From Talinum fruticosum (lineage: Eukaryota; Streptophyta; Magnoliopsida; Caryophyllales; Talinaceae): a stretch of DNA of 64,000 bases. This document shows positions 1 through 11,049 of this stretch, in pieces. Below the pieces are notes generated by a model. The model made no database searches. It was not told the origin of the DNA and saw only the letters and a program-made list of their open reading frames with translations. The translations under genes were made by a program, and so were the position numbers. The stretch lies in assembly GCA_021018815.1 (NCBI GenBank), contig JAITYX010000129.1:434001-498000 (forward strand), written 5' to 3'. Position 1 is the stretch's first letter; the number at the start of each line of letters is the position of its first letter.

Positions 1-578
1 CTCCTTTTCTGCTGTCCTTTGTCTGCTGTAATTATTTACCTTTTGTCCTTATTTTTGTCATTTTATTTTGCTGAATACATCACAACCATTGATTGTAAAG
101 GGGATTTATAACCCTTAGATTAGAGTGATGTAACTTAGCTAAGAGGCGTATAAATATACATGGGCTCTCTCTTTGTAAAGGATGATGATTTTGAAATTGG
201 CTATATGCTAAGTAAAGTTAAGCGAGTGCTCATTTCAACCCCAAAATTCTCTTTCGCTTGTCTAATTAGTGGCATAATTAGGTTGTGATCCGAAGAGTCC
301 GATTATACTTAGTGTGGTGATAGCTGTATCACTAAGTGTGATTGGTGCCCTAGTTTTATCCTTGGTGGTGATATCTCGTATCCTTGGATAGTTCTAATTT
401 ATCTTGTTATTGTCCTATCGGTGCTGGTTACCTCGCTAATCACCTCCTCACGAGTGATTAGCTTAGTTCTTGTCGCCTAATGTTCCATTGGTCATTTCTA
501 AGCCCATTCCGAGTCGCTCGAATTGCATTTAGCGCACTCGTTGGCGGGATCGGTGTAGCCTTGCATCTTGGCACATCG
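1..578 (+). repeat. Gy-1 LTR, 3' part, cut by window edge
   Basis: This matches the 3' half of the Gy-1 LTRs at 28641, 40109, 52014 and 61292. A TATA-like box sits near 150 (cctataaatata type, here cgtataaatata), followed by the hairpin array (262-462). The LTR ends CACATCG rather than CACATCA. The flank from 579 is minus-strand Gy-2 polyprotein, so this LTR was inserted there. Whether it is a solo LTR or the end of a full element cannot be told from this window. Confidence 0.85.
262..462 (+). other. Leader hairpin array H1-H4 of Gy-1 LTR
   Basis: H1 is CTAATTA, GTGGCA, TAATTAG (262-281). GAGTCC follows. H2 is ACTTAGTG / CACTAAGT around loop TGGTGATAGCTGTAT (307-337). H3 pairs TATCC with GGATA around a TGGTGATATCTCGTAT loop (350-396). 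H4, specific to Gy-1, is GCTAATCAC / GTGATTAGC (435-462). Pairing was checked by eye; the RNA role is inferred. Confidence 0.75.
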
Positions 579-2143
579 AGTAGGTTTTTGGCTAGAGGAT
601 GTAAGTCTTGGGGAGGGCTTTCGAATTCATTTAGGGACATCCATGATGAGCTTTTGCATGGGTCTAAACTCATGTTGCTTGGCTTTGTGAAGTGACTCTC
701 CTAAAGTAAGAAGGAGGTCAGTTTGTATGGGGGTCTTTTGTGGTTTTGTTTTTGTGAGTTGGCTTGGGGATAGAGGGGCTAAGGTGATCTTCTTTCCATC
801 CTTGGTGAAAGTGTAAGTGTTCATGAACCCATCATACATAACTCTTCTATCAAACAGCAAAGGTCTCCCAAACAACAAATGACAAGCATCCGTATGAATA
901 ATATCACACCACAACTCATCATGATAATTCTTGCCAATACTAAATGAAATAAGACATCTAGAATTAACTTGGAGGCCTTTACCTTGGTTTAGCCATTGAA
1001 TGTTGTAAGGAAGAGGATGAACCGAAGCATGAAGTCCAAGCTTCTCTACCATAGTTGAGGCAGCTACATTTGTGCAACTTCCTCCATCTACAATAATAGA
1101 GCAAACCTTGCCTTGCATCGTGCCAGTGTGAAATATGTTCTCACGTTGCTCTTCTTTGGACTCCTTGAATCCGGTCAAAGCCCTTCTCAAGACTAAAAGT
1201 TCTCCTTTATCCGCTTCCTCTATCACTTCCTTCATTTCATCCACCAAGTAGAGCTCCTTACGGGCTCTTCTTCCTCCATGTATTGCTCTTGAAATTCCAC
1301 CAAAGTCACACAACCCTTCGGTCTGGACACTCCGAGAAAATATGTCCTAAACCATGGCACTTGAAACATCTTCGTGGGTTGTTGGAGTTAGACATGGGTT
1401 TGGGCAGATTTGAGGTAGAAATGGGTGTAGGCTGTTTTGTGGAGCTAGGACCTTTTTGTGGAATAGGTTGGGAACTCCCCTTGTAAAAGGGTGGGCTCTT
1501 TGTAGGAAGGTTTTGGGTATTTCTTTCTTGACAAAATGGTGCTTCTTTTGTTGCTCAACTTTATGTGCCAAGTGACACACCTCATCAAAAGTCAAGAATT
1601 ATTACAACTCCACTATTTGAGCATATTTCGCATCTAGGCCTCCGAGATACCTCACTATGGTTTGATCCTCATTTTCTTGGATGTCAAACTTAATGAGCAA
1701 TTTGTCAAATTCACGAGTGTACTCCTCCACACTCATACTTCCTTATTGTAGATTGTGTAGTTGAGAGTAACTATCTTGGATGTAGGTTGGGAGCAAGAAA
1801 CGAGCCTTGAGTTTTGTCCTCATTTTCTCCCAACTTCGGATCTTAGCCTTTCTTTCTCTTACCCGTTTGTGAGCTAGGTTCTCCCACCATGTTGATGCAA
1901 AGCCTCTAAGCTTGAGAGCAAAAAGCTTGACCTTCTTCTCCTCGGGCACATCCTTGTAATCAAATACCCTCTCCACTGTTCTTAGCCAATCTAAGAACTC
2001 ATCCGAGTTTATGCGCCCTTCAAACTCCGGAATTTGCACTTTGAAATCATGGGAGTGATGCTTTGCACGCTGAGAGCCTCGCCTTGATCTCCTTTCACAA
2101 GGCTCATCCGAAGATGCAAATGGATTGTCTTCTTCATCTTCTT
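579..2143 (-). pseudogene. Gy-2 copy C1: gag C-half, zinc knuckle, protease (broken)
   Basis: Minus-strand polyprotein of a Ty3/gypsy-type element. Reading leftwards from 2143: an acidic gag segment (EEDEEDNPFASSDEP), the capsid-like block ending GFASTWWENL, a CCHC knuckle (CFKCHGLGHIFSEC, near 1329-1371) and an aspartic protease with active-site IIVDGGSCTNVA, then HLLFGRPLLFD. Stops and shifts lie near 1743, 1600 and 1340, so the gene is dead. The left end is cut by the Gy-1 LTR at 578. The gag N-terminus continues at 8313-8335 and 9360-9513, after two later insertions. Confidence 0.85.
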
Positions 2144-3406
2144 TGATGTATAGTGGGAGTGGAAGCAAAGAAGAAGGAAAACCGCAACGGGAGCAGCCGG
2201 ACAGAATGTGTCCTACAGGTGCGGTTCGGGAAAAAGGGTGAAAGGAGGGGCAAACGATGGAGTTTAGGGCTGAAATTTGGTGGAGTGGTTCTTGACTGGA
2301 CTGGGAAGGTTGGGTAAAAATATGGGAATTTTGGAGGTCGGAAACACCTTGATCTGCAAGCCTAAAGTAAGCAGTACTGGGCTGGATGACCAGACTGATA
2401 CTCTTTGTAACAATCAAAGGTGGGGGCGGAGTTCTTCTTGGTTTGAGCTGAGATTTGGTGGAAATGGACTCAACTCATGTATAATGATGTGGGTGAAATT
2501 TGGGCCGAAGTCGATGTGTGGATTGGGAGTTATGGATATGGAAAGTAGATGGATAAAACCGAGGTTATCTCTAGGATACGAAACACCACCTAGAAGCAAC
2601 CAAGGGGCACCTCTCGCCTTGCCGGATACGGAAACACCACCGGTAGGTTTAAGGACTCAAAGAACACCACCAAATATCCAACTTGAATACAGCATTGAGA
2701 ATTTAGGGGCCGAGAAATCCATCTCGAAAAGAGCAATCCAGCTCAAGTTCATATATTCATCATCATTGTTTTTACAATCCTATTACAAGCTGAATTTATA
2801 GGCGATGAAAATAGCTCTTAACTATGCTGAAAATTAAAAACAAAATAACAAAGATGCTTTTCCTCCTCTCCAAGTTAGAGTTGGATGAATCCTAGCCAAG
2901 TATTTTGGAATTGGGAACATGTGGCCACGGCTTCCTTGCCCTTTTGCCAAGCTTCTTCCTCTTCTTGATCAATAAGCCATCTTTCTTCCACTATGGTTAG
3001 TGCTTTTAGAATACTCCTCATTAGGCTTCATTGAGTGCTCTCTTTAGGCGTTTGATGTAAAATCTTTGGACCCTTGGACCGACCCTTAATTATTTATGTT
3101 CAAATGACATAGAAGTAGCACTTCATGGTTTTTGACAAGGCTGGAGTCTTCTTGCTTTAACGTGGAGGAATTATGCGCCTAGCTTCACACTTCATGATTT
3201 ATCCTTCTTAACTCCTTAGGTAGATAATTATTTATGAACATAAGATCATAGAAAATGATATCCTTGGCTTCACACTTCTGAGATCAACTTGCACCATGCT
3301 AGTGAATTTAGGAATTTCAAGTATTGCTTGGTTGATCCTTAAGCATGCTAGGCTCTTCAAGATGAATACCTTTCAGCTCATATTCTAAGGCAGCTCACTT
3401 TCCATC
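2144..3406 (-). repeat. D1 3' LTR (minus)
   Basis: Read on the minus strand it starts TGATGGAAAGTGAG after polypurine tract ACAAGGGAGAG (3407-3417) and ends ACTATACATCA. It pairs with 7048-8312. The first bases continue the reading frame of the interior (peptide end SHELRTNSFLQGRVMESELP), as in other families here. Confidence 0.9.
2565..2692 (-). other. Leader hairpin array in D1 3' LTR
   Basis: On the minus strand: H1 AAG-TTGGATA-TTT (weakened), H2 CCGG / CCGG around TGGTGTTTCCGTAT, then H3 TCTAGG / CCTAGA (2570-2594). Same order as in all complete LTRs of the window. Confidence 0.7.
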
Positions 3407-4371
3407 ACTCTCCCTTGTAGAAAAGAGTTTGTCCTCAATTCGTGGGATGTCCACATAACAAGGAGAGTAAGTAGTGAGGCTGTCCCGAACATACTTCTTG
3501 CATTACTTGTTGGCCCTTTCTCGTTTGGCATAAGCTTAGGCCCGGCCCATAGATGGCGGCCATTTCTGCCTTGTTCGCATCCAATGCATTTGTTGGACGC
3601 TTGCTCTTTACTTGGACTCATAAAATGTTTCTTGAGCCACAATAAAGTCCCCATGAATAAGGACTGTCCTTGGGCTAGAAACTCATGTGCTCCTCTTTGG
3701 AAAATTTGCAACAACTTCCCAAAATGTTTAGCCAAGTAACCAACACAAGGGGTTGAAGAGCCCCCATCTCTCCATGTTTAGCAAACAACAAGGCCAATTT
3801 AGAATACAAAGCCAACTCATAACACAAAGCCAACTCGAGAAGCAAGGCCGAGAGTTGTTAGGCAAATAATAAGCTTGATCATGGGGCTCCCTCAACAAGT
3901 GATTCCCATAGTCAAGGAACAATGTTTCTTCTTCTCATTAGTATCACAAATCAAACACATTTGTCCCTTCAATGGCTTATGATTGTGGCTGCCCATACAA
4001 CTCCTTACACACCTTTCTTTTTGATTCACGAGAGGAGTTTGCATCCAACTTCTCTTCCATTAGCCTCACGGCTTCAAACTCGCCAATAGGATGTGTGATC
4101 TCCTTAAGAGAAATATGCATAAGTGGGGCACCAAATTCTGGAATTGGGGGAGTTGCGCTTGGGTAGATTCTGGTGGGCAAAAATCAAAGAGATAAACTCC
4201 TCTCCAAGGCCACAACTCAAGGAAAAGAATTTGGGGTAAAGGTGGTTTAAGTGGAGGGGTAAGGATGGGGTTCAACTCAGCCAAGGGAAGGCTTTGAAGG
4301 TGGTGGAATGTGGGATTTGTTATGGGCAGATTCTGGACAGAATGTGGACGTAGGGGAAATGGGTTTGTGGG
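3407..4371 (-). pseudogene. D1 interior, 3' end (degenerate coding relics)
   Basis: Minus-strand pieces about 60-116 codons long. One (3735-3385) ends HELRTNSFLQGRVMES across the polypurine tract and matches the integrase C-terminal tail of gypsy polyproteins in style (compare NLRANSFQAGEDDG in Gy-1). Another, near 4066-4284, carries ELNPILTPPLKPPLPQI, shared with element G at about 20423-20480. No catalytic motif is visible and the function is unknown. Confidence 0.6.
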
Positions 4372-5625
4372 TGATGGATATTTCCATCCAAGTCAAACGT
4401 CCAAGAGTCAAGGGGTTTCTCAAGCTAAAGCATGAAAGGAGTCAAGCTTATTTTTACACCAAAAACTCCTATGCTAGTCCAAAAGTGCAAGCCGAGCCAA
4501 GGTTGGAAGAGATTGTTAAAGGCCTTGAGAATTGTCATTCAAAGACAATTAACACATAAATAAATGTTGCCAAATGAGTAAAGCAAGATATGCATCAAAG
4601 ACGGTCCAAAAATACCTAAAGGGTATTTTAGGCACATTTTGTTCATGCTGAATTTTATGGCCGAAACATCATGCTCGGTTAAGGGACAATGGTCGGACCT
4701 TCAAAAGCTCAAAGAGGATTCTAGAAGCATTCCCAAGCATCATCTCTAGTGGAAGAATCCATGTGTTGGATCTATGACAACCTTTCTTGCACAAGGGGAA
4801 GAAATACTTGGCTAGAATGAACTTTCATTTTAACCACATGTTCCCAAGTTGGCTTGGACAAGGGGCTAATACATCTTAGGCCATTGATCTTGTAATCTTT
4901 CTTTTAGGCCTTAGATTATGTTTTAGTTTTGATTAATTTTCAGCATGTTTTATTTCCTTATAAATAGCCTAGCATTGAGCTATGTAAAATCAACCTTGAT
5001 GATGAATATATGAACCCGTGAGCTGGTTTGCTCTTTCGAGATGGATTTCTCGGCCCCTAAATTCTCAATGCTGTATCCTAGTTGGCTACTAGGTGGTGTC
5101 CTTTGAGTCCTTCCAATCTTCCGGTAGTGTTTCTGTATCCGGCCAGATTGAAGGTGCCCCTTGGTTCCCTCGGTGGTGTTTACGTATCCGAGCAAAGAAC
5201 CTTGGTTTTATCCAGCTACTTCCCATATCCATAACTCCCAATCCACACATCAACTTTGGCCCAAATTTTACCCACATCATCATACATGGGTTGAGTCCAT
5301 TCCCTCCAAAGCTCAGCTCCATCCAAGAACCATACCGTCCACCACCTCGGATCCAAACAAAGAGTGTCAGCCTGGACATCCAGCCCAGTACTGCTCACTT
5401 CAGGCGTGTAGATCAAGGTGTTCCCGACCTCTAAAAATTCCCAAATTTTACACAGACCTTCCTTGACCAGTTACCTCATCCCCCACCAAATTTCAGCTAA
5501 AATCTCCATCATTTACCCCTCCTTTCACTCTTTTTCCCAAGACTGCGCCTGCAAAACCTATTCTGCCCGGGTAGCCTTTTTGGGTTTTTCCCTTCTTCTT
5601 TTGCTTCCGCTCCCACTATACATCA
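4372..5625 (+). mobile_element. Solo NA-A LTR with TSD GTGGG
   Basis: Starts TGATGGATATTTCCATCC and ends CACTATACATCA; the TSD GTGGG is perfect (4367-4371 and 5626-5630). It splits the interior of D1 in the opposite orientation. Its first 180 bp are an open frame (stop at about 4559) ending IVKGLENCHSKTINT. No second LTR or interior is attached, so it is the product of LTR-LTR recombination. Confidence 0.92.
5077..5201 (+). other. Leader hairpin array (solo LTR 4372-5625)
   Basis: H1 CCTAG, TTGGCTA, CTAGG (5077-5093). H2 CCTTCCAATC, then CCGG / CCGG, then GATTGAAGG around loop TAGTGTTTCTGTAT (5109-5153). H3 GGTTC..CTCGG / CCGAG..GAACC around TGGTGTTTACGTAT (5163-5201). GAGTCC and GGTGCC occupy the usual linkers. 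Confidence 0.8.
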
Positions 5626-5630
5626 GTGGG

Positions 5631-6589
5631 CATTTGTTTGGGGGCAAAATGTAGGAGATTTGGTGCCAAGTATGCTCTCCATAGTTGCCTTCACAACCAG
5701 ATTTGAAGGTCTTACAAATGCCATGGCACAACTTCTTTGGCACAAGTATAAAAACACTCTTCACATGTTTGGCATAGATACACAAAATCGTCAATAGCCC
5801 AAAATTAATTTCACAAGTTTTCAATTGAGATAAAAGCATATACCTCTTCTTGGAATTGTGCTTTGTCAAATATTTATATGCCATTTGTGTAAGGCTATCA
5901 CCACTCTTGTCATGCACATTCCGAATGCCTTTGTATAACAACTCATCAATAGTTTGTGTAGCTCCATGTAGAGGCTCACATTGCTCTTGACTTTCTTCAA
6001 GGGGAACAAAATATGGGCTGTCCGTTAGAGCTAGCACACGGCTGTCCACATGAGCTTGCAAGGACCATTGGAAATCAAATGGGTGAAGGGTGGCCAAAAC
6101 TTGTAGGCTCAACGATTCCACCATGTCAATGCTAGCCTCAAGTTCCTCTTGCTCATCTTGCTCCTCAAGCATCTCATCATTCTTTGGAGGCTCAAAATTA
6201 ATGGGTTGGTACTCATCCTCCAAATTGTTTACAATGTGCTCATCATACTTGGGTGGCAAGGCAAGGTGTGGTTCATTCTCCTCTTGCTCCTCATGGAGCT
6301 CTTCTTGTTCAATCATGATAGGGCTTGGTTGTGGGGTTGGGAAATTTGGTGGTGGAAGGGAAGGACATTCACCAAATTTTGGTGAGGGTATTGGGGGTTC
6401 TTTTGGTGAGGGGTGTGGGTTTTTGTGGAGGTAAGATGGGCTGGACAGTAAAGGTAAGTGGGAGAGGTTTTTTGGTGGTGGAGGGGTGGAGGAAAAGACA
6501 TGGTCGAAGGTTTGGATGGAAGGGAAGAATGACTCCCCTTGTAAAAGGGTTTGAGTTTGGTTGGAGGAATTTTGCAAATAAGTGACCAA
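5631..6589 (-). pseudogene. D1 ORF2 (unknown function, LCVYAK-type module)
   Basis: A long minus-strand frame. It begins with a Pro/Ser/Thr-rich stretch, then an acidic block (ELHEEQEENEPHLALPPKYD), a second acidic block (MLEEQDEQEELEAS), SLTQMAYKYLTKHNSKKRYM, and a Cys module CEINFGLLTILCIYAKHV ending VPKKLCHGIC (about 5722-5815). The same blocks occur in A1 and, more loosely, in A2. The frame lies in +1 relative to gag and overlaps gag by about 220 nt, as in A1 and A2. The 3' part is cut by the solo LTR at 4372-5625. I recognise no known domain. Confidence 0.65.
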
Positions 6590-6865
6590 AATTTTTTAAC
6601 AATTTTTCTCTCAACTTTGTCCATGTATTTACCTTCTTCTTGCCTTTCTTCTTCCTTCTCAACTTATAGTCATTCCACCAAGTGGGGCATGACTCCTCAA
6701 CTTAGACTCAACAATCACAACCTTCTCATGCTCTTCTAATCTCAAGTTGTCCAATGCTTCTTCAATTTTAATAAACCAACTAGAAAATAGTTCTTGTTGG
6801 CCATAAAATTTAGGCACCAATGGATAGACCAACTCAAAATTAGATGGAGCCATTTCAGCACTCAA
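6369..6865 (-). pseudogene. D1 gag-like ORF
   Basis: The start MSAEMAPSNFELVYPLVPKF (ATG at 6865) is shared with A1 and A2. A capsid-like core follows (WFIKIEEALDNLRLEEHEKV, KLRSHAP), then after a frame break RRKKKGKKKVNTWTKLREKL and a Pro/Thr-rich tail ending TLTKIW at 6369. It resembles the retrotransposon gag family by its WF..E..F.NLR and ALTWW pattern, though ALTWW is lost here by a shift. The product would be a particle protein; this copy is broken. Confidence 0.7.
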
Positions 6866-6942
6866 ATCCCAAATGTGAAGTGGTGGTTACGGTGGTGAAG
6901 AAAAAAATGGGCAGAAAATGTTTTTGTGTTTTGGTCTTGGTG

Positions 6943-6960
6943 TTTTTTTTTTTTTTTTTT
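6943..6960. repeat. T18 homopolymer
   Basis: An uninterrupted run of 18 T in the D1 5' untranslated region. The exact length is doubtful in any assembly. Confidence 0.9.
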
Positions 6961-7031
6961 GTTGGAGCTGGCTGTTTTTGTGGGTTTTTGGGTTTATGGG
7001 TAATGGACACAATCACCAAGGACCAGAACTT

Positions 7032-7043
7032 GCTCTGATACCA
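7032..7043 (-). other. D1 primer-binding site
   Basis: The minus strand reads TGGTATCAGAGC, matching the 3' end of plant initiator-Met tRNA. It starts four bases inside the 5' LTR. Confidence 0.92.
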
Positions 7044-7047
7044 AACT

Positions 7048-8312
7048 TGATGTATAGTGGGAGCGGAAGCAAAAGAAGAAGGAAAACCGCAACGGGAGCA
7101 GCTGGACAGAATGTGTCCTGCAGGTGCGGTTCTGGGAAAAAGGGTGAAAGGAGGGGCAAACGATGGAGTTTGGGGCTGAAATTTGGTGGAGTGGTTCTTG
7201 ACTAGACTGGGAAGGTTGGCTAAAAATATGGGAATTTTGGAGGTCGGGAACACCTTGATCTGCAAGCCTGAAGTATGCAGTACTGGGCTGGACGACCAGA
7301 CTGATACTCTTTGTAACAATCAAAGGTGGGGGTGGAGTTCTTCTTGGTTTGAGCTGAGATTTGGTGGAAATGGACTCAACTCATGTATAATGATGTGGGT
7401 GAAATTTGGGCTGAAGTTGATGTGTGGATTGGGAGTTATGGATATGGAAAGTAGATGGATAAAACCGAGGTTATCTCTAGGATACAAAAACACCACCTAG
7501 AAGCAACCAAGGGGCACCTCTCGCCTTGCCGGATACAGAAACACCACCGGTAGGTTTAAGGACTCAAAGAACACCACCAAGTAGCCAACTTGAATACAGC
7601 ATTGAGAATTTAGGGGCCGAGAAATCCATCTCGAAAAGAGCAATCCAGCTCAAGTTCATATATTCATCATCATTGTTTTTACAATCCTATTACAAGCTGA
7701 ATTTATAGGCAATGAAAATAGCTCTTAACTATGCTGAAAATTAAAAACAAAATAACAAAGATGCTTTTCCTCCTCTCCAAGTTAGAGTTGGATGAATCCT
7801 AGCCAAGTATTTTGGAATTGGGAACATGTGGCCACGGCTTCCTTGCCCCTTTGCCAAGCTTCTTCCTCTTCTTGATCAATAAGCCATCTTTCTTCCACTA
7901 TGGTTAGTGCTTCTAGAATACTCCTCATTAGGCTTCATTGAGTGCTCTCTTTAGGCATTTGATGTAAACTCTTTGGACCCTTGGACCGACCCTTAATTAT
8001 TTATGTTCAAATGACATAGAAGTAGCACTTCACGGTTTTGACAAGGCTGGAGTCTTCTTGCTTTAACGTGGAGGAATTATGCGCCTAGCTTCACACTTCA
8101 TGATTTATCCTTCTTAACTCCTTAGATAGATAATTATTTATGAACATCGGATCATAGAAAATGATATCCTTGGCTTCACACTTCCGAGATCAACTTGCAC
8201 CATGCTAGTGAATTTAGGAATTTCAAGTATTCTCGGTTGATCCTTAAGCATGCTAGGCTCTTCAAGATGAATACCTTTCAGCTCATATTCTAAGGCAGCT
8301 CACTTTCCATCA
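7048..8312 (-). repeat. D1 5' LTR (minus)
   Basis: Partner of 2144-3406; TG..CA ends, 1265 bp. The TSD TTCTT follows at 8313. Its hairpin array lies at about 7470-7596. Confidence 0.92.
7470..7596 (-). other. Leader hairpin array in D1 5' LTR
   Basis: H1 CAAG, TTGGCTA, CTTG (7578-7592, perfect). H2 CCGG / CCGG (7529-7552). H3 TCTAGG / CCTAGA with GGTT / AACC outside (7470-7506). Confidence 0.75.
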
Positions 8313-8335
8313 TTCTTCGTTGGAACTTTAGGTAG

Positions 8336-9354
8336 TGACGGGGAGGACACCACAAACCCAACCCCAATAATACCGAGAGCCAGCCGGAGCGATTGATAAT
8401 TCGAGTCCTCGGAATTCATCTGCAGAGCCCTCGAAACCATTGCTTGGGTCTTCGTTGATAACGCAGGCGTCAAGGGAGTTTTGGCCACACTCGAAAATAC
8501 TTGTCTATCTCCTCGGACAGGAGTAAGGGAGTCGGACAAGTCGAAGTATTCGGAGGAAAATAAGCCAAGAGATATTTTTCGAGTCCTCGGTTTCGAGCTC
8601 GGACGTCAAATGATCTTTTCCGAGTTCTCGGTTTCGAGCTTAGACTACTTAATCATCATCTAGGAATCTTCAGCAGAGCCGAAAAGGAAAGTTAAGGATC
8701 GGAAAGCAAAAGAATTTGGTGACAACGATCGTAGCTGTCACTGGACTCGTAACCGTACTACTTTGTACTACCGATTTTGTGGTCCCCCTCCTTTTCTGCT
8801 GTAATTATTTACCTTTTGTCCTTGTTTTTATCCTTTTATTTTGCTGAATGCATCACAACCATTGATTGTAAAAGGGATTTATAACCCTTAGATTAGAGTG
8901 ATGTACCCTAGCTAAGAGGCCTATAAATATACATGGGCTCTCTCTTTGTAAAGGATGATGATTTTGATGTTGGCTATATGCTAAGTAAAGTTGAGCGAGT
9001 GTTCCTTTCAACCCCAAAATTCTCTTTTGCTTATCTAATTAGTGGCATAATTAGCTGTGTTATGAAGAGTCCGATTATACTTAGTGTGGTGGTAGTTGTA
9101 TCACTAAGTGTGATTAGTGCCCTAGTTTTATCATTGGTGGTGATATCTCGTATCCTTGGATAGTTCTAGTTTATCTTGTTCTTATCCTATTAGTGCTTGG
9201 TTACCCTGCTAATCATCTCCTCACGAGTGATTAGCTTAGTCCTTGTTGTTTATTGTTCCATTGGTCATTTCTAAGCCCATTCCGAGTCTCTCGGAATTGT
9301 ATTTGGCGCACTCTATTTGCGAGGATCGGTGTAGCCTTGCGTTTTGGCACATCG
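8336..9354 (+). mobile_element. Solo Gy-1 LTR with TSD GGTAG
   Basis: Starts TGACGGGGAGGACACC and ends CACATCG, flanked by a perfect TSD GGTAG (8331-8335 and 9355-9359). It is inserted in the gag N-terminal region of Gy-2 C1. The last base is G where the family has A. Confidence 0.9.
9035..9235 (+). other. Leader hairpin array H1-H4 (solo Gy-1 LTR)
   Basis: H1 CTAATTA / TAATTAG with loop GTGGCA (9035-9054). H2 ACTTAGTG / CACTAAGT. H3 TATC..GGATA type. H4 GCTAATCA / TGATTAGC (9208-9235). Confidence 0.75.
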
Positions 9355-9359
9355 GGTAG

Positions 9360-9513
9360 GCCGAGAAGGAGGGGATATACTCCTCAACCGATCTCGCCTA
9401 TCTCTCATGGATTGCCCAAGTTGTTTATGCAAATAATTGTTTTGGCTACAGAGTTCATTTGTTTCCTTCATCAACATCTCAAACTTTTCTTCCAAAGTCA
9501 TGCTAGCACTCAT
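9360..9513 (-). pseudogene. Gy-2 copy C1: gag N-terminus
   Basis: ATG at 9513 begins MSASMTLEEKFEMLMKETNE, a coiled-coil-like gag N-terminus shared with C3 (28224) and C5 (46521). It runs into the solo LTR at 9354; the next gag residues are at 8313-8335. Confidence 0.85.
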
Positions 9514-9614
9514 GTTGAGAACTGGGGTTTTTGTGGGTTCCCGACTATTTTGTAGCTGAGGGATTTGGGATGTGTTTAGGGATTGGTAAAAATTTAACCA
9601 CGGGAACGGAACTT

Positions 9615-9626
9615 GCTCCGATACCA
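9615..9626 (-). other. Gy-2 C1 primer-binding site
   Basis: The minus strand reads TGGTATCGGAGC, one base different from TGGTATCAGAGC. The C5 copy has the same variant. Confidence 0.8.
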
Positions 9627-9630
9627 AAGT

Positions 9631-10534
9631 TGATGTATAGCCAAAGCAAGAAGCCGAGAGAGGGGGAGAAACTAGTGAACGATAGGGGAATAGCTAGGAT
9701 GAATGAGTGCTAGAAATGTATGTAGCAAAGATAGAACCAAGTTCCTTGTTGATACGAGTCACACCACCACAAGTACCTTGAGGCACCGAAAGGTTAAGAC
9801 TAGATACGAGATAGCACCACTAGCTAGACCTTCGGACTCAATCAGCACCACTAAGCATGCCAAACTTAGATATAGCAATTGAGAATTCACGGGGAAGAAC
9901 ATTCACTTGCTAGGTTTTCATTCAATATTCAAGTTGCCTTGTACAGTCGGTTACGGGTAGTATATATGATTTAATAAAGCTAAGCATAATCTAAGGCTAA
10001 GAGTGTATGTACAAGATCAAAGGCCTATATTACACCATAGCTAACCCCTTCTCCAAGCTAGTTTTGGGAACATGTGGCCGAACTTGAATAGTTATTCTCG
10101 GCTACGTATTTGCGTGCCCCTTGTTCAAGCTTGATTTTGGTTGGTCCAACACATGATTCCTCCCAAGTAATGGTAGTGCTCCTTGACTTCTCTAGAACCT
10201 TCTTCATGTTAGCAATATATTCCTCAACTTGATAATTCATTGAGATGTCCCAAGCATTGACCTTTTGGATATTGAAGTCAACCAGACAGATTGCACCTAA
10301 AATGCCAGGTTTAGGCTTTTAGGTGTTTTGGACCTCCTTTGTTGCTTGTTTCGCGTCAACTTCTAAGCATAATTTATTTATGTACCAACTGTCATAAAAA
10401 AGACAATTCTTATCACCCTCCAAGCTCTAATTCATCTTGCTAAGTCAGACCAGAATGGTAGTCTTAGGCTCCTCTTGTAACATTGTCAATAATTCTTAGC
10501 TCTTGGTGTTTTGATTTGCATAGGAATCTCCATC
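9631..10534 (-). repeat. Gy-2 C1 5' LTR (minus)
   Basis: The minus strand starts TGATGGAGATTCC and ends TATACATCA. About 0.9 kb, bordered by PBS and gag on the left. The right flank is another truncated Gy-2 LTR, so C1 appears to have inserted into that LTR. The C1 3' LTR lies outside the window. Confidence 0.85.
9735..9872 (-). other. Leader hairpin array in Gy-2 C1 LTR
   Basis: H1 CTAAG, loop TTTGGCATG, CTTAG. H2 CTAG / CTAG with outer AAGG / CCTT around TGGTGCTATCTCGTAT. H3 CTTGT / ACAAG around GGTGGTGTGACTCGTATCA. Confidence 0.75.
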
Positions 10535-11049
10535 AGGATTTTAAGGGGCAACAACATTAACTTGTTCGGTTTTCATTCAATATCCAAAAGTTGTTTTGCA
10601 TAACCGAATACATGGTGTATTTGTAATGCTCAAATTAATAGCTAACCCCTTCTCCAAGCTAGTTTTGGGAACATGTGACCTGAAATGAATAGTGATTTCC
10701 AGCCAAGTATTTGCTTTCCCCTTGAGCAAGCTTGTGTTTGATTGGTCCAACACATAATTCCTCCCACTAGAGGTAGTGCTCTTGGATTCCTCTAGAACCT
10801 TCCTTATGCTAGCAACTTACTCCATCCCTTGGTGACTTATTTTGATAAACCGAGTATGGATCTTTTTGGTCTTTGAAGTCAACCGGACAGATTGTGCCTT
10901 AAGTACTCGGTTTGTGCTTTTTAGGTTTTTTGGACCACCGTTTGTGGATTATTTTGCTTCCACTTCTAAACATCAATTATTTATTTACTAATTCTCATAG
11001 AAAGACAACTTTCATAGCCCTCCATGCTCTAGTTCAGCTTCCATTACTC

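Larger units (their letters stand above)
2144..8312 (-). mobile_element. NA element D1, complete non-autonomous LTR retrotransposon (minus)
   Basis: The element is bounded by LTRs 2144-3406 and 7048-8312 (about 1.26 kb each) and by a perfect TSD TTCTT (2139-2143 and 8313-8317). The PBS lies at 7032-7043. The interior encodes a gag-like ORF and ORF2 but no RT, RNase H or integrase motif. It sits in the acidic linker of the Gy-2 C1 gag and has itself received a solo LTR (4372-5625). The LTRs differ at many positions, so it is older than A1 and A2. Confidence 0.92.

Noticed and set aside
5077..5201. Hairpins as a CRISPR-like or tRNA gene array
   Set aside because: Loops repeat but stems do not; no spacer regularity, no tRNA arms or A/B boxes, and it is plant DNA.
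6090..6434. Cys/Ser/Gly-rich plus-strand ORF
   Set aside because: Antisense shadow of the acidic and Pro-rich ORF2 of D1.
6943..6960. T18 run as poly(A) tail of a LINE or SINE
   Set aside because: It sits in the D1 leader between PBS and gag with no 5' element boundary or TSD around it.
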